This document shows positions 1 through 8,902 of a DNA stretch of 64,000 nt, in pieces. The stretch is from NCBI RefSeq assembly GCF_030506285.1, contig NZ_CP119422.1, forward strand, positions 5,009,501 through 5,073,500, written 5' to 3'. This DNA comes from Catalinimonas niigatensis (GTDB lineage Bacteria; Bacteroidota; Bacteroidia; Cytophagales; Cyclobacteriaceae). The stretch's first letter is position 1; every line of letters begins with the position of its first letter. The position numbers were made by a program, and so were the translations under genes. Below the pieces are notes generated by a model. That model did no database searches. It was not told the origin of the DNA and was given only the letters and a program-made list of their open reading frames with translations.

Positions 1-75
1 CAGAGGATGATGTGTAATTTATTTTCATAACAGGAGCATGAAAATGGATATGTTAAACGTATAATAGTTTGATAG

Positions 76-115
76 CAAAACATCCACTGTTGAGTATCGA
101 CTTTTTGTCAGGTAG
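76..115 (+). repeat. 40-bp dispersed repeat, copy 1
   Basis: By hand alignment this 40-bp segment matches 2181-2220 at 37 of 40 positions. The shared centre reads CCACTGTTGAGTAT and is followed by GACTTTTTGTCAGGTAG. The centre is an imperfect palindrome (TACCCA-n4-TGAGTA in copy 2). Flanking bases do not match between copies, so the unit itself is conserved. It may be an operator or the end of a mobile element. No gene begins close downstream. Confidence 0.75.
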
Positions 116-250
116 GGTAATATAAAAGCGTTTGCTTTTCAGGGGGAACAATTCAGCTTAACCTGCTTTATGATAAAAGTTATTAAACGAAATAAAATTG
201 GCAAACCGAACGGGCAAACCGGCAGAATCAGACAATTTTCGGCCATTTGC

Positions 251-296
251 CCTGGTCAGAATCACAAAATCAGTTGATTATGCCTTTCTGACCAGG
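251..296. repeat. 11-bp perfect inverted repeat
   Basis: CCTGGTCAGAA at 251-261 is repeated as its exact reverse complement, TTCTGACCAGG, at 286-296, with 24 bases between. It can form a hairpin. No U-tract follows and no gene end is near, so a terminator is unlikely. It may be a protein-binding site or a relic of an element end. Confidence 0.45.
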
Positions 297-627
297 AATA
301 ACAGTATAATATGCTGATTTGCATCCTTTTTCTAAAGAAGAAAGGTTGAAAAGTCCCTCTTCTTCATCAGCTAATCTCATCAAATACGATAGAATATAGA
401 ATATTGGGATGAAATGACAGTTGATGGATTGTGGAAACGACCGATGCATATGTGCGCCTTCGTATTGGCTTCAATCATGGTCTTTGGCCTCACTGACAGC
501 GTCACCTTCAATGGGGTATATCACATGTGGGAATTTAGGTGCTTGGATTCTTAATATTTTCTACCTTCTATAAAGCAAAGTAATACGTCTCTGGGACACA
601 AACCATAAACTTCATTTTGGAATAGGT

Positions 628-933
628 TTATCCATGAAAAAAACTATAATCAGAAGAACTGCTTCTTAGATGCTTATCCTTATTTCTATAGTTTCCACCG
701 TCATGAATTGTGTAATGGCAGGATTCACATAAAATGACGCAATTTGATAGTAGGTTTGTTCCACCATGCTGACAATGCACCATGTGATGAGCATGAGCGC
801 CTTCACCAAATATATGGCTTTGCTTATCTATTTGATTAATGCTTGCTATTTTCTCTCCACAGCTACCACACATATATTTTTGACGTGATAGAGCATCTTG
901 TTTAGTGGCTTTTGAAAATTCATCTCGTTCCAT
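628..933 (-). CDS. small HNH-family nuclease
   Basis: A 101-aa protein with an HNH/ββα-metal arrangement. It has a first zinc knuckle CGSC (Cys22, Cys25), a His-rich core around residues 47-50 (AHAHH), the G-G-T-N segment near 57-60 with Asn64, and a closing CESCH (Cys69, Cys72, His73). HNH proteins of this kind cut DNA, with the histidines binding the metal. Nothing N-terminal suggests a restriction or homing specificity domain, so it is a bare catalytic domain. It lies alone on the minus strand, 2 kb upstream of the T6SS genes. It could be an orphan toxin or effector, a phage-type HNH or a repair nuclease. The family call is firm; the role is open. Confidence 0.75.
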   Translation of the reverse strand: MERDEFSKATKQDALSRQKYMCGSCGEKIASINQIDKQSHIFGEGAHAHHMVHCQHGGTNLLSNCVILCESCHYTIHDGGNYRNKDKHLRSSSSDYSFFHG

Positions 934-1352
934 TTTTAATCTTTTTAGTTGTTAATGTGAGATTAGACGCAATTTTAAGATAGCACATTTATACGTCTAT
1001 CTGCCGGATATCAACAATATACTGTGATTCTCTCACTTTGCAAGCTCTTTCTGGAGTGTCTTGGTGGATGGATATTAGTCCTTTACAAGTTCAGCTTGTA
1101 CAAAAAATTTACTACACGTCATTCTGAGGACGGAGTTCGTAGGAGCCCCCCCCCCGTATTGAAATGCCGTTCTCCAGGGGAGACTCCCACGCTGCCCTCG
1201 GAGCCGTAGCGGCGAATTTGACGAGTAGGGAATAGGGAAAGCATTCATACTTATGCCGACACTTCCCCAACCGAGACCTGATTACCAGAGGCTGGGTCAT
1301 GCTGACCAGACCACGGGGGAAAATTAAAGAGTTACCTATTCTTAAAACTTAC
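934..1352. other. intergenic stretch with GC-rich, C-tract patch
   Basis: No gene was found. Bases about 1113-1300 are clearly richer in G+C than their surroundings. They contain an uninterrupted run of ten C at 1146-1155, preceded by CGTCATTCTGAGGACGGAG, which resembles the starts of extragenic repetitive (REP-like) elements in Bacteroidota. A loosely complementary GGGGAGACTCCCACG region follows. The REP identity is only a resemblance and no second copy is seen in the window. Confidence 0.35.
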
Positions 1353-1769
1353 TTAGAGATGCCTATGATATTTGGGTGGAACTATACCCAGACTCATACA
1401 AAGTTTTACATAATCCTCCTGTTCTATTCTGTATTGGTCATTCACATTCCTTGCTTTGAAGGATATGGTAAATTGTCGGTTGATGGGGGTTGTGGAATCA
1501 AAACCTATTCGCTTTCCAATTAATGATTGATCCGGTAGATTGGGGTTTGGACGAGCATTGACCCAGCCTGCCTGATTATCATTTGGCCTCCTCGGTTCAG
1601 GCCTAACCCAGTTTCTACCCAGAATGACAATTTCCATCATTATTGGAAGATTGGTGCCGAACTCACCAGGATTTTCGTAAAGCTTTCCATTAACAGGGTT
1701 GCGCAACGCCGCTTTATAACCTTGTTGAGCGAGATGTTCTATGAACTCTTGAGCAGTGATATTTGGCAT
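1353..1769 (-). CDS. hypothetical protein
   Basis: This 138-aa protein is not recognised. The frame is open further upstream to 1928, but the ATG at 1769 (MPNITAQEF...) gives a normal soluble N-terminus, whereas the upstream extension is Cys- and basic-rich and looks non-coding. It begins with a short amphipathic helix (about residues 3-17). A proline/asparagine-rich middle and a C-terminal half that reads as beta strand follow. There is no signal peptide or membrane segment. It lies downstream of nothing obvious and shares the strand with the HNH gene at 628-933, about 420 bp away. A toxin or immunity role cannot be argued from sequence alone. Confidence 0.45.
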   Translation of the reverse strand: MPNITAQEFIEHLAQQGYKAALRNPVNGKLYENPGEFGTNLPIMMEIVILGRNWVRPEPRRPNDNQAGWVNARPNPNLPDQSLIGKRIGFDSTTPINRQFTISFKARNVNDQYRIEQEDYVKLCMSLGIVPPKYHRHL

Positions 1770-2907
1770 AATATTAATTGTTTGATGAGTTGGTTTTAAA
1801 CAAATTGAACACAAAGTGCATATAGATTTGAAAGCAAAGGGAATACACTTCTCTATCTTATGTGTCGATTTCCTTCTGACACCGAAACCTGTATTGTTTG
1901 CTATAAGTTGTACAAAGAACGTTGACAAACATATCCTCTTATATCGTGGGTACAGGAGAACTTCTCACTATCCGCAGTAAAGAGTATCTGAAACACATGT
2001 TTTAGATACAATAGTTTTTTGGATGAAATGCAGATATAGATTTATCCGGCCAATGCTATTATCTATTGAGTTGAATTTAAATCAAGATATTAATTTGTTG
2101 ACAAGCAAAAAAATAATTGCATGAAAATTGACGTAGTAAACTCATATCTGCTTATTAGGAATCCTGTATATTCATAATAACAAAATACCCACTGTTGAGT
2201 ATTGACTTTTTGTCAGGTAGAACAGTTTGAACAATTCTATCTTTCTGGAAAGAGCAAAGAACCGCTTAAAGTTGCTCAGGTTCTTTACATTATCGTCAAG
2301 CTTTAAAATCCTATCTATACAATCATCCTACTGGTCTTTGGTTCATTTTCCTTCGGAAGGAATGGAAAGCTTTCATCCTTTCGCGTTGTATTATGCGTCT
2401 TTGCATATTTTTTTGCCCAATAATAGGGATGTCAAATCTTAGAAAATAAAATCTACAGCTACATACCTAGGACATGCATACAAGTGGTAAGCCTGAATAT
2501 CGTTTGGCGAAAAATGCAACTTTATACCAGAAAAAACCACAACAAACTATGAAGTGAAAAAAAATAAAGCTATAATTATGAGAGGCTTTAAATGTATGTA
2601 CAGCGATATGACCTGAGTTTTCTTAGAAAAAGAACCGGTCAAATTATGATTGCCTGACATTTTATTCAATGATGTAGTGTAACTCCTGCTTAAACTACAT
2701 AAAGTTAACAGCTCTAGCGATTGATATTAGCAAGTAGAAAAAAAGCAAAAGCAGCCAGATAGTTCAAAAGGTGTTTTGGAAACTGACCGTTGTAATTGAT
2801 TACGGCTACAGTTAAATGTCTAAGACAGGGTGAACTATATATTGCTTGTTATTTTCAACCGGGTTGTCGTAAGACCAACTCTCAGTAACACTAAAAGCAC
2901 TTCTGCA
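1770..2907. other. long gene-poor stretch before the T6SS cluster
   Basis: About 1.1 kb without a convincing gene. It contains repeat copy 2 (2181-2220). An open frame at 2227-2442 on the plus strand has no family resemblance and is probably chance. The AT-rich 2450-2900 part presumably contains the promoter of the regulator gene at 2908, but no promoter could be assigned. Confidence 0.45.
2181..2220 (+). repeat. 40-bp dispersed repeat, copy 2
   Basis: This unit is 37/40 identical to 76-115. Its core TACCCACTGTTGAGTA is an imperfect palindrome, and it is followed by TTGACTTTTTGTCA. The site at 32321-32353 carries nearly the same core (one mismatch), with the mirror-image arm on its other side. 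It lies about 690 bp before the regulator gene at 2908, pointing toward the T6SS cluster. Confidence 0.8.
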
Positions 2908-3270
2908 ATGAAAAAAAACAAAGAGAAGCAGTGGACAGTGAGGGTGAAGAGGTACTGTGAAAATTCTAAAGCTGTCATTACCATTGAACAGCCCCTGGAA
3001 GAGCTTAAAAACAGTATTATGATACTAAAGATGCTCACCAGGGACAATGCGTTTCTTCAAAAGAACCGGGAAAGGTTTAATTCTTTGAGCGATAGGGAAA
3101 AAGAAGTCTTTTTCCTTCTGGCAATGGGTTACAGCAGTGAAATGATAGGAGAAGAACTGTTCATTTCAAAACATACGGCCCAGACCCACAGGAAGCATCT
3201 GAAAGAAAAACTACAAATAAAATCATATAAGGATATGATGACCTATGCCCGGGTATTTGGATTTATATAA
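2908..3270 (+). CDS. LuxR/GerE-type HTH transcriptional regulator
   Basis: A 120-aa DNA-binding protein. The C-terminal 65 residues form a GerE/LuxR helix-turn-helix: the L-S-D-R-E-K-E-V start, LLAMGYSSEMIGEELF scaffold helices, the recognition helix SKHTAQTHRKHLKEKL, then a final helix. The N-terminal half is short and basic with no receiver, PAS or autoinducer domain, so the input is not evident; it may act with a partner. The ATG at 2908 is preferred over a GTG at 2830, whose extension looks non-coding. The stop is 25 bp before tssH, so this is probably the first gene of the T6SS transcript and its likely dedicated regulator. That role is inferred from position only. Confidence 0.8.
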   Translation: MKKNKEKQWTVRVKRYCENSKAVITIEQPLEELKNSIMILKMLTRDNAFLQKNRERFNSLSDREKEVFFLLAMGYSSEMIGEELFISKHTAQTHRKHLKEKLQIKSYKDMMTYARVFGFI

Positions 3271-3295
3271 AAGCCTATTGCCTAATTTATAACGA

Positions 3296-5767
3296 ATGAC
3301 CACAACCCTTAACTTATCCGACCAGACCAGGCAGGCTATTCAAATAGCCCAGGCCTTTGCCAAAGAGTATCAGAATGCTCAATTTACCCCAGGGCATCTT
3401 TTATTGGCTTTGTTACACAAAGACGTTGGATTGCTTGATCTCCTTGAGACTATCGGACAGGATACCCCTTACCTGCGGGAATGGGCTGAAGTAAGAATTG
3501 AAAATCTCTCCAAAAACATTACGATTCCCGAAGAGCCGGGAGGAGACGCCAAAGTCACTGCCAGCATAGAAGAAGCCGATCTGATCAGGCTCAAACTCAA
3601 CGAAGATGAAATTACACCTCTGGCTTTACTGGCTGCCCTCTGCAAACCCAATGTAGCTTTTACCAAAGATCAATTAAAGACCTTTCCTCTGCAGCAGGAT
3701 GATCTGCTGGCAACAGTAATCCAGGAAGAGGCTATACAGGAAGCTGTCGTGCATACCAATGGTACTGCTGCCAAGGCTAAGTCTGCCAAAGCCATATTCA
3801 AATTTTGCGTGGATAAGACCTCGCTGGCCAGAGAAGATAAGATAGACCCGATCATAGGGCGTGACCGTGAGACACGCATGATGATTGAGATACTGGGCAG
3901 GCGTACCAAACCAAACGTACTAATCATAGGTGAGCCAGGCGTTGGTAAAACTGCCCTGGTAGATGGCTTTGCCCTCAGTATCATACAGGCTAAGGTGCCT
4001 TTGCATTTAGGCAATGCTTTGGTATTTGAGCTGGACCTGGGCTCACTAGTGGCCGGAGCCTCTTACAAAGGAGAAGTGGAAGACCGGCTGAAAAACATCA
4101 TCAAAGAAGTAAAGGGCTACGAAAAAGCAATCCTTTTCATTGATGAAGTCCATTTACTACTCGATCATAGCGGTCCTTTGGGCACCGGAGCAGCCAACCT
4201 GTTGAAACCTGAACTGGCAAGAGGTGAAATAACGGTTATTGGCGCTACGACCAATGATGAGTACCGGAAATTTATAGAAAAGGAAGAAGCTTTCAACCGG
4301 CGTTTTGAAGTGCTGAGGGTAGAAGAGCCTGATGAAGAAGCCGCTGCACGTATGATTCATACCCTGATACCGTTGTACGAAAAGCACCATCAGATTAGTG
4401 TCACCATCAGCGCACCTGCCGAAGCTGTTTCTTTAGCCAAAAGATATGTGAAAGACCGGCGCCTGCCCGATTCAGCGATTGACCTGCTGGACAGAACTAT
4501 GGCAGCCATCCGTATGGCAGATGAAACCTCTGAAGAGGAGTTGAATAATCTTAAGGAAGAGCTAAGATTATTAAAAGAAAACACGGATAAACCACTCAAT
4601 CTGCCTGATCTCCGATGGTTTCACCGGCAACTTAACGAAAAGATAAGCCCCATCTTATTGGGTCAGATTGTAGAGGAGGAAGATAAAGCACACGACAAAG
4701 ATACTCCTGAAGCATTTGCCGTTTATCTGGACAAGACCCTGGGCTTTTTACTTACACTCACCGAAAAGAAGAGAGGCTCCATTGAAAAAGAAGACCTGGC
4801 AGCAGTGGTTGCTTATAAAACCGGAATACCCATTGGGAAGATACAAACCAAGGAGCGGGAAAAGCTGCTGAGCATGGAAGAGCATCTCAAGAAAAGGGTA
4901 GTAGGACAGGATCATGCCATTAAAGTCATTTCCGATGCCATCCTGGAATCCCGTTCCGGACTCACCAAGGCCGGACAACCCATTGGCTCCTTTTTCTTCC
5001 TGGGCCCTACGGGTACCGGTAAAACGGAGCTTGCTAAGTCATTAGCTGACTTTCTCTTTAATGACGAAAATATGCTTATCCGATTTGACATGTCAGAATT
5101 TAAGGAAGAACATTCTGCAGCCGTCTTGTTGGGAGCACCCGCCGGTTATGTGGGCTACGAAGAGGGAGGTGTTTTGGTGAACAAGATACGGGAGAAGCCC
5201 TACTCCGTAGTGTTGTTTGATGAACTTGAGAAAGCCCATGCCTCTGTATTTGATATCTTTTTACAGATTATGGACGAAGGTAAACTGCATGATCGACTAG
5301 GCAAAGAGGGAGACTTCTCCAATGCTGTGGTCCTCTTTACCTCTAACATTGGCAGCCGACATATCATTGACGAAGTGGAAAAAGGTAGTCTGCCCACTTC
5401 CAATGAAATGATGGACATCATGAGCGGGCACTTCCGGCCGGAATTTTTGGCCAGGGTAACAGAAATTATCCCATTTTCTCCTATATTAGAGGAGAATGTC
5501 ATCAAGATATTTGACATCCATCTCAAGAAATTACTGAAGCAACTGGAAGTGCAGGGCATTAGCCTGCAAATTACCGACGAAGCCAAAAAGCAGCTTGCCC
5601 TTTCCGGCTTTACACCTGAATATGGTGCAAGACCTCTGACAGGAGTGATCAGAAATCAGCTAAGAAGGCCTATCTCAAGGATGATCATTGCCGAAAAAGT
5701 TAAAAAAGGATCTACCATCAATTTGAGCCTTGATGATAAAAAAGAATTGAACTGGGATATCAAGTAA
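3296..5767 (+). CDS. tssH: T6SS AAA+ ATPase ClpV/TssH
   Basis: An 823-aa Hsp100/ClpB-type ATPase that in T6SS disassembles contracted TssB-TssC sheaths for reuse. Visible in order are an N-terminal Clp repeat domain (about residues 1-150), a first AAA+ module with Walker A GEPGVGKT and Walker B LFIDEVH, a middle linker, and a second AAA+ module with Walker A GPTGTGKT and Walker B VLFDELEKAH. A C-terminal D2-small domain with the GARPL sensor-2 motif ends the protein. Length fits ClpV and is slightly shorter than housekeeping ClpB. Its position directly upstream of sheath genes separates it from ClpB/ClpC. It probably shares a transcript with the LuxR-type regulator 25 bp upstream. Confidence 0.92.
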   Translation: MTTTLNLSDQTRQAIQIAQAFAKEYQNAQFTPGHLLLALLHKDVGLLDLLETIGQDTPYLREWAEVRIENLSKNITIPEEPGGDAKVTASIEEADLIRLKLNEDEITPLALLAALCKPNVAFTKDQLKTFPLQQDDLLATVIQEEAIQEAVVHTNGTAAKAKSAKAIFKFCVDKTSLAREDKIDPIIGRDRETRMMIEILGRRTKPNVLIIGEPGVGKTALVDGFALSIIQAKVPLHLGNALVFELDLGSLVAGASYKGEVEDRLKNIIKEVKGYEKAILFIDEVHLLLDHSGPLGTGAANLLKPELARGEITVIGATTNDEYRKFIEKEEAFNRRFEVLRVEEPDEEAAARMIHTLIPLYEKHHQISVTISAPAEAVSLAKRYVKDRRLPDSAIDLLDRTMAAIRMADETSEEELNNLKEELRLLKENTDKPLNLPDLRWFHRQLNEKISPILLGQIVEEEDKAHDKDTPEAFAVYLDKTLGFLLTLTEKKRGSIEKEDLAAVVAYKTGIPIGKIQTKEREKLLSMEEHLKKRVVGQDHAIKVISDAILESRSGLTKAGQPIGSFFFLGPTGTGKTELAKSLADFLFNDENMLIRFDMSEFKEEHSAAVLLGAPAGYVGYEEGGVLVNKIREKPYSVVLFDELEKAHASVFDIFLQIMDEGKLHDRLGKEGDFSNAVVLFTSNIGSRHIIDEVEKGSLPTSNEMMDIMSGHFRPEFLARVTEIIPFSPILEENVIKIFDIHLKKLLKQLEVQGISLQITDEAKKQLALSGFTPEYGARPLTGVIRNQLRRPISRMIIAEKVKKGSTINLSLDDKKELNWDIK

Positions 5768-5928
5768 GGTTACTTTTTTGGAGTAGCGATTACATAATGA
5801 TAGTGATTGTTAACACCAGTATTAAAGGTACCCAATAAATGCTACGAAGCAGGCTAATTTCAATTGCTTTCAGGTACATACATATTGCAGGAAAATCTTA
5901 GATAAATATTTATCAAGCTATTTGTAAC

Positions 5929-6339
5929 ATGCGACAAAACTTCTCACAAGCGCAAAAAGATCAGGCATTTCATTACAATGCGCTCAGCCTGTGTAAAGGT
6001 GAAGATGGAATAGAAATAGCAGAAAGTTACAGGCACCTGATTGGGCATATATATTTTTGTGAAAACTGTTTGTTTTGCCATACCGATAGGCGCTACTTCA
6101 ATGTGGATCATCTGGCTCCGGACCGCTTGCTTCGGGGAACCGGACGTCCCAGTGCTATTGCCATAAATGCGGTACTCTTATGTACCTCATTGCAGCGGGG
6201 AGATGGAGGCTGTAATCAGGCCAAAGGAGCAAAACCCTTTGTACCTGTGACCCGTGGCCTGGCTTATACCCACAGAGAAGAAGACATGAACTATATCCCT
6301 TTACAGGAGCGTCCTTTTTCCTATGCAAAAAATTGGTAA
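5929..6339 (+). CDS. HNH-like zinc-binding protein in the T6SS cluster
   Basis: A 136-aa protein between tssH and tssB. It shows a zinc-knuckle-like cluster C-E-N-C-L-F-C (Cys44, Cys47, Cys50), then N-V-D-H-L (Asp60, His61), an N-A-V-L-L-C segment (Asn80, Cys85), and G-G-C-N-Q-A-K-G-A-K (Cys95, Asn96). This spacing is that of an HNH nuclease: an Asp-His general base followed by Asn and a closing Cys-x-x-N-x-x-K helix. It lacks any delivery domain. Possible roles are a DNase effector carried by Hcp or VgrG, or a structural or regulatory protein of the cluster. No obvious immunity gene follows. The fold is inferred by eye and function is uncertain. Confidence 0.55.
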   Translation: MRQNFSQAQKDQAFHYNALSLCKGEDGIEIAESYRHLIGHIYFCENCLFCHTDRRYFNVDHLAPDRLLRGTGRPSAIAINAVLLCTSLQRGDGGCNQAKGAKPFVPVTRGLAYTHREEDMNYIPLQERPFSYAKNW

Positions 6340-6378
6340 CTACTCACTTAACGTAATTTATAAATCAACTAATCAATC

Positions 6379-6822
6379 ATGAACCAAGTAGAAATAGGAG
6401 GCCAGTTAGTGCCTAAGGAATCTTTTGAAGCAATCTCACAGATATCGTCCAACCGGACACTATTGGTGCAAAAGCTTACCAGCAAACCTACCAAACCAGA
6501 ACCTATTACGGGGCTGAAAACCATTGATGATGTTTTTGATCATTTTAAGCCGAATGTAAAAGTAGAGTTTGAAAATGAGCAGGGAGCACCGGTAAAAGAA
6601 GAACTTCATTTTAGCAATTTAGGTGACTTCAACAAGAAGGGTATTTCCGGACAAAGTGATTTTCTTAAGAACCTGGATGCACAGAAAGAAAATTATCAGA
6701 AGTTTGCCAAGCAGCTTAGGTCTAATAAGATCCTGAAGTCAGCATTGACCAACCCAGATGCTAAAAAAGCTTATTTACAAGCTCTTCAAGCAATGATCCA
6801 GGAAATTGAAAACGCAGACTAA
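6379..6822 (+). CDS. tssB: T6SS contractile sheath small subunit TssB
   Basis: A 147-aa protein matching the small sheath subunit of Bacteroidota T6SS. It has an N-terminal strand region, a conserved middle with D-V-F-D-H-F-K-P, followed by V-K-V-E-F-E, and an L-x-F-x-N-L-x-D-F motif near residue 75. A helical C-terminus starting at L-K-N-L-D-A-Q ends the protein. It pairs with TssC to form the sheath around the Hcp tube. The stop is 16 bp before tssC, the invariant tssB-tssC order. It starts a new block 39 bp after the HNH-like gene. The call rests on the family pattern plus order. Confidence 0.9.
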   Translation: MNQVEIGGQLVPKESFEAISQISSNRTLLVQKLTSKPTKPEPITGLKTIDDVFDHFKPNVKVEFENEQGAPVKEELHFSNLGDFNKKGISGQSDFLKNLDAQKENYQKFAKQLRSNKILKSALTNPDAKKAYLQALQAMIQEIENAD

Positions 6823-6838
6823 TAAACACGACTAAACT

Positions 6839-8227
6839 ATGGCTGAACAGAAAGCACAAAAATCGCCAGCTACCGAAGCGGCAGCACCTGTCAAGACTAA
6901 GGAAGGAGCTAAAATAGACAATCCTAACCAGGTGCTGGAAGAAAGCCTGGAAGAACTGGTAGAATACGGAGAGTTTGAACTTATTGAGGCCTCCGTAGAT
7001 GGCTCAAAAGTGATGAGTCCGGAAGGCAAGGCTCGTAAAAATATTTTTCTCAGTGAAGCTAGCCGGAAGAAAGACCGCGAAGAATTAAAAAAACAACTGC
7101 AACTCTGGCATACCCTGCTGAGCGAATCTGATGATGTAACCGAATTGGTAGGGAAAGCTGAAGAAAGAAGTCAGGCTGCTGAAAAACTTCTCAATCAAAA
7201 TCTTGCCAAAGCCGTAGAGACAACGCGGGAACTGGAGCAAAACTATCGCTCTATGGCCCTGTTCTTCAAAAATTCTGAGCAGGATAAGGTAAGGAATATC
7301 ACCATATTTAATGCCGATCTTGAGCGACTGAAAGACCTGGATAATACCCTGGTTATTGACAAGATTGCGGAAGAACTCAAAGCGCGTCATGACAGGCTGG
7401 ATCTGAGAGAAAACTATTCTTTACTGGTGATTCCCGGATATCTTGGTTCCAATATGGTGGTAGAGAAGTGGGCAAAGATTGCCTATCAGAACAAGGTAAT
7501 GCTGGTTACTGACTTTGCTCACCTGGATGATCCGGATGCAGTGATGGAGGAGTTTGATATGGCAAATCTTACCGGAGGTGAGATTCATCGCTCTAATGTG
7601 GTGATGGCCTGTAACTGGCTGGTAGGCCGGGAGAAGTATGAAGAGCTGGGTGAGGAAGAAGAATTACATGTGCCTCCTTCTGCTGCCTTAGCAGGAAAGA
7701 TCTACAGCACGCTCATTGCGCAGCCTACCGCAGGAAAAATGCATGGTGGTATCAATGAAGTAAACGGAGTGCGGTTTCCACTGAAGAAAAGTGAAATCAC
7801 CGAACTGGAAAAACGTGGTCTGGTTCCTATGGTGAAAGAATGGGATAAGATCATGGCGTTCTCTGCCAAAACACTTTATACAGGAAATGACATAGGCTTG
7901 CAGACTTACTCTGTAGTCCGCGTATTTGATTATATCGGTAAGGTGCTTATTGATTTTCTGAATCGCCAGGCTTTTGTCAACTGGACGCCTAAAGTGCAAA
8001 AAGAGTTGAGCGGCGAGATTTCAGGCTATCTGAAAAGCATCATGGGAAGCACCAAGATCATTCAGGACTATAAGCTGATGAAACTGGAGCAGGACCCGGA
8101 AACCAAGCGCATCAATATTGATCTGCACATCACACCCTTCTTCCCAGCCAAAAACTTCCTTTTGAAGCTAGGCGGTACCAAAGGAGATACTGCGGATGAG
8201 TGGGCCTCTGAATTTGCTGAAGAGTAA
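6839..8227 (+). CDS. tssC: T6SS contractile sheath large subunit TssC
   Basis: A 462-aa sheath subunit that interlocks with TssB and contracts to drive the tube outward. The first ~60 residues are charged and low in structure. A helical region follows (about 90-200). The conserved core includes L-L-V-I-P-G-Y-L near residue 198, a P-x-A-x-L-A-G-K-I motif near 280, and E-x-x-x-L-x-x-R/K-G-L-V-P near 330, all typical of TssC. It ends in an acidic tail. It is directly downstream of tssB (16 bp) and followed by 194 bp before hcp, which suggests a separate promoter for the tube gene. Confidence 0.92.
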   Translation: MAEQKAQKSPATEAAAPVKTKEGAKIDNPNQVLEESLEELVEYGEFELIEASVDGSKVMSPEGKARKNIFLSEASRKKDREELKKQLQLWHTLLSESDDVTELVGKAEERSQAAEKLLNQNLAKAVETTRELEQNYRSMALFFKNSEQDKVRNITIFNADLERLKDLDNTLVIDKIAEELKARHDRLDLRENYSLLVIPGYLGSNMVVEKWAKIAYQNKVMLVTDFAHLDDPDAVMEEFDMANLTGGEIHRSNVVMACNWLVGREKYEELGEEEELHVPPSAALAGKIYSTLIAQPTAGKMHGGINEVNGVRFPLKKSEITELEKRGLVPMVKEWDKIMAFSAKTLYTGNDIGLQTYSVVRVFDYIGKVLIDFLNRQAFVNWTPKVQKELSGEISGYLKSIMGSTKIIQDYKLMKLEQDPETKRINIDLHITPFFPAKNFLLKLGGTKGDTADEWASEFAEE

Positions 8228-8421
8228 GGCTGAAACCTTTCATTTTCAGGTATTGACCTACGGTAAATTGTTTTCGGATTTCAAATTCTTTTGTTCAGCG
8301 GATGTGCATTTCTGGCTGTTTATCCTGTCATACGGGCATATGCTAAAAGACGGAATGTCTTGTGCACTGAAAATATGACTTCAATACAAATACACCATTT
8401 AAACTTAAACTATTAATTATC

Positions 8422-8835
8422 ATGGCTCAAAAAGTAAGATTAACACTAGACAAAATAACTGACAGAAGAGTTCTGGCTTTTAGTTATAATTTCTCACGGG
8501 GAACAGACTTCTCAGGCAAGCCTTCCGGAACTCTCACAGGAGGATATGTTAGCCTTAGTATTGAAGCTTCCAAAAGTGTTTTTCTGCCCACCTGGATGAC
8601 ACTGGCAAATACACAAACCAAGGAAGCCAAGATTGAAATCATGGATGAAACCGATGATAAAAAACCTGTGAAGACCATCAGTCTTAAAGATGTATATATA
8701 GTGGATTATTCACAAAGTTATAGTGAAAACTCAGACCCCACTGAACAATTTGGTCTTTCTGCGCGGGAAATCACCATTGAGGGTGAAGACGGCCCGGCAG
8801 TGCACGAAAACGAGTGGCCTGATTTTAAGAAATAA
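8422..8835 (+). CDS. tssD: T6SS tube protein TssD (Hcp)
   Basis: A 137-aa Hcp of the Bacteroidota TssD type. It is an all-beta protein whose hexamers stack into the inner tube. The sequence shows the strand pattern typical of the family: F-S-Y-N-F-S-R-G-T-D, then G-Y-V-S-L-S-I-E, a long loop, and the W-M-T-L segment that packs the single helix. The acidic C-terminus with R-E-I-T-I-E-G-E follows. Length is normal and no extension or fused toxin domain is seen, so cargo would have to bind in the lumen. It lies alone between a 194-bp leader and a strong hairpin (8844-8875), consistent with separate high expression. Confidence 0.92.
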   Translation: MAQKVRLTLDKITDRRVLAFSYNFSRGTDFSGKPSGTLTGGYVSLSIEASKSVFLPTWMTLANTQTKEAKIEIMDETDDKKPVKTISLKDVYIVDYSQSYSENSDPTEQFGLSAREITIEGEDGPAVHENEWPDFKK

Positions 8836-8843
8836 TAAATCAT

Positions 8844-8875
8844 CTGCACCGCTCAAAGTATTTTAAGCGGTGCAG
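8844..8875 (+). terminator. hairpin terminator/attenuator after tssD
   Basis: A perfect 10-bp stem, CTGCACCGCT (8844-8853) pairing with AGCGGTGCAG (8866-8875), with a 12-base loop and a T-rich tail (TTATTATTC). It lies 9 bp after the hcp stop and 28 bp before vgrG. It probably ends most hcp transcripts or protects the hcp mRNA 3' end, letting the tube protein be made in excess over the spike. Confidence 0.8.
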
Positions 8876-8902
8876 TTATTATTCTAAAACCAACTAATTA
8901 TT

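Larger units (their letters stand above)
1..627. other. gene-free left edge of the window
   Basis: No convincing gene was found here. The stretch holds repeat copy 1 (76-115) and an inverted repeat (251-296). A 46-codon open frame on the plus strand (414-554) encodes a hydrophobic peptide, but it has no recognisable family and could be chance or a remnant of a membrane protein. Confidence 0.5.

Noticed and set aside
414-554. 46-codon hydrophobic open frame
   Set aside because: Too short, no recognised family and no context. It could be a relic but cannot be supported as a gene.
2181-2220. The 40-bp repeat as a confirmed IS end
   Set aside because: No target duplication or transposase is visible; only its repetition and partial palindromy can be shown.
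2227-2442. 71-codon open frame upstream of the T6SS cluster
   Set aside because: Composition and lack of any family pattern suggest a chance frame. The reverse strand shows stops throughout.
3296-5767. Housekeeping ClpB rather than ClpV
   Set aside because: The gene is directly linked to tssB-tssC and baseplate genes and follows a cluster regulator; the length is below usual ClpB.
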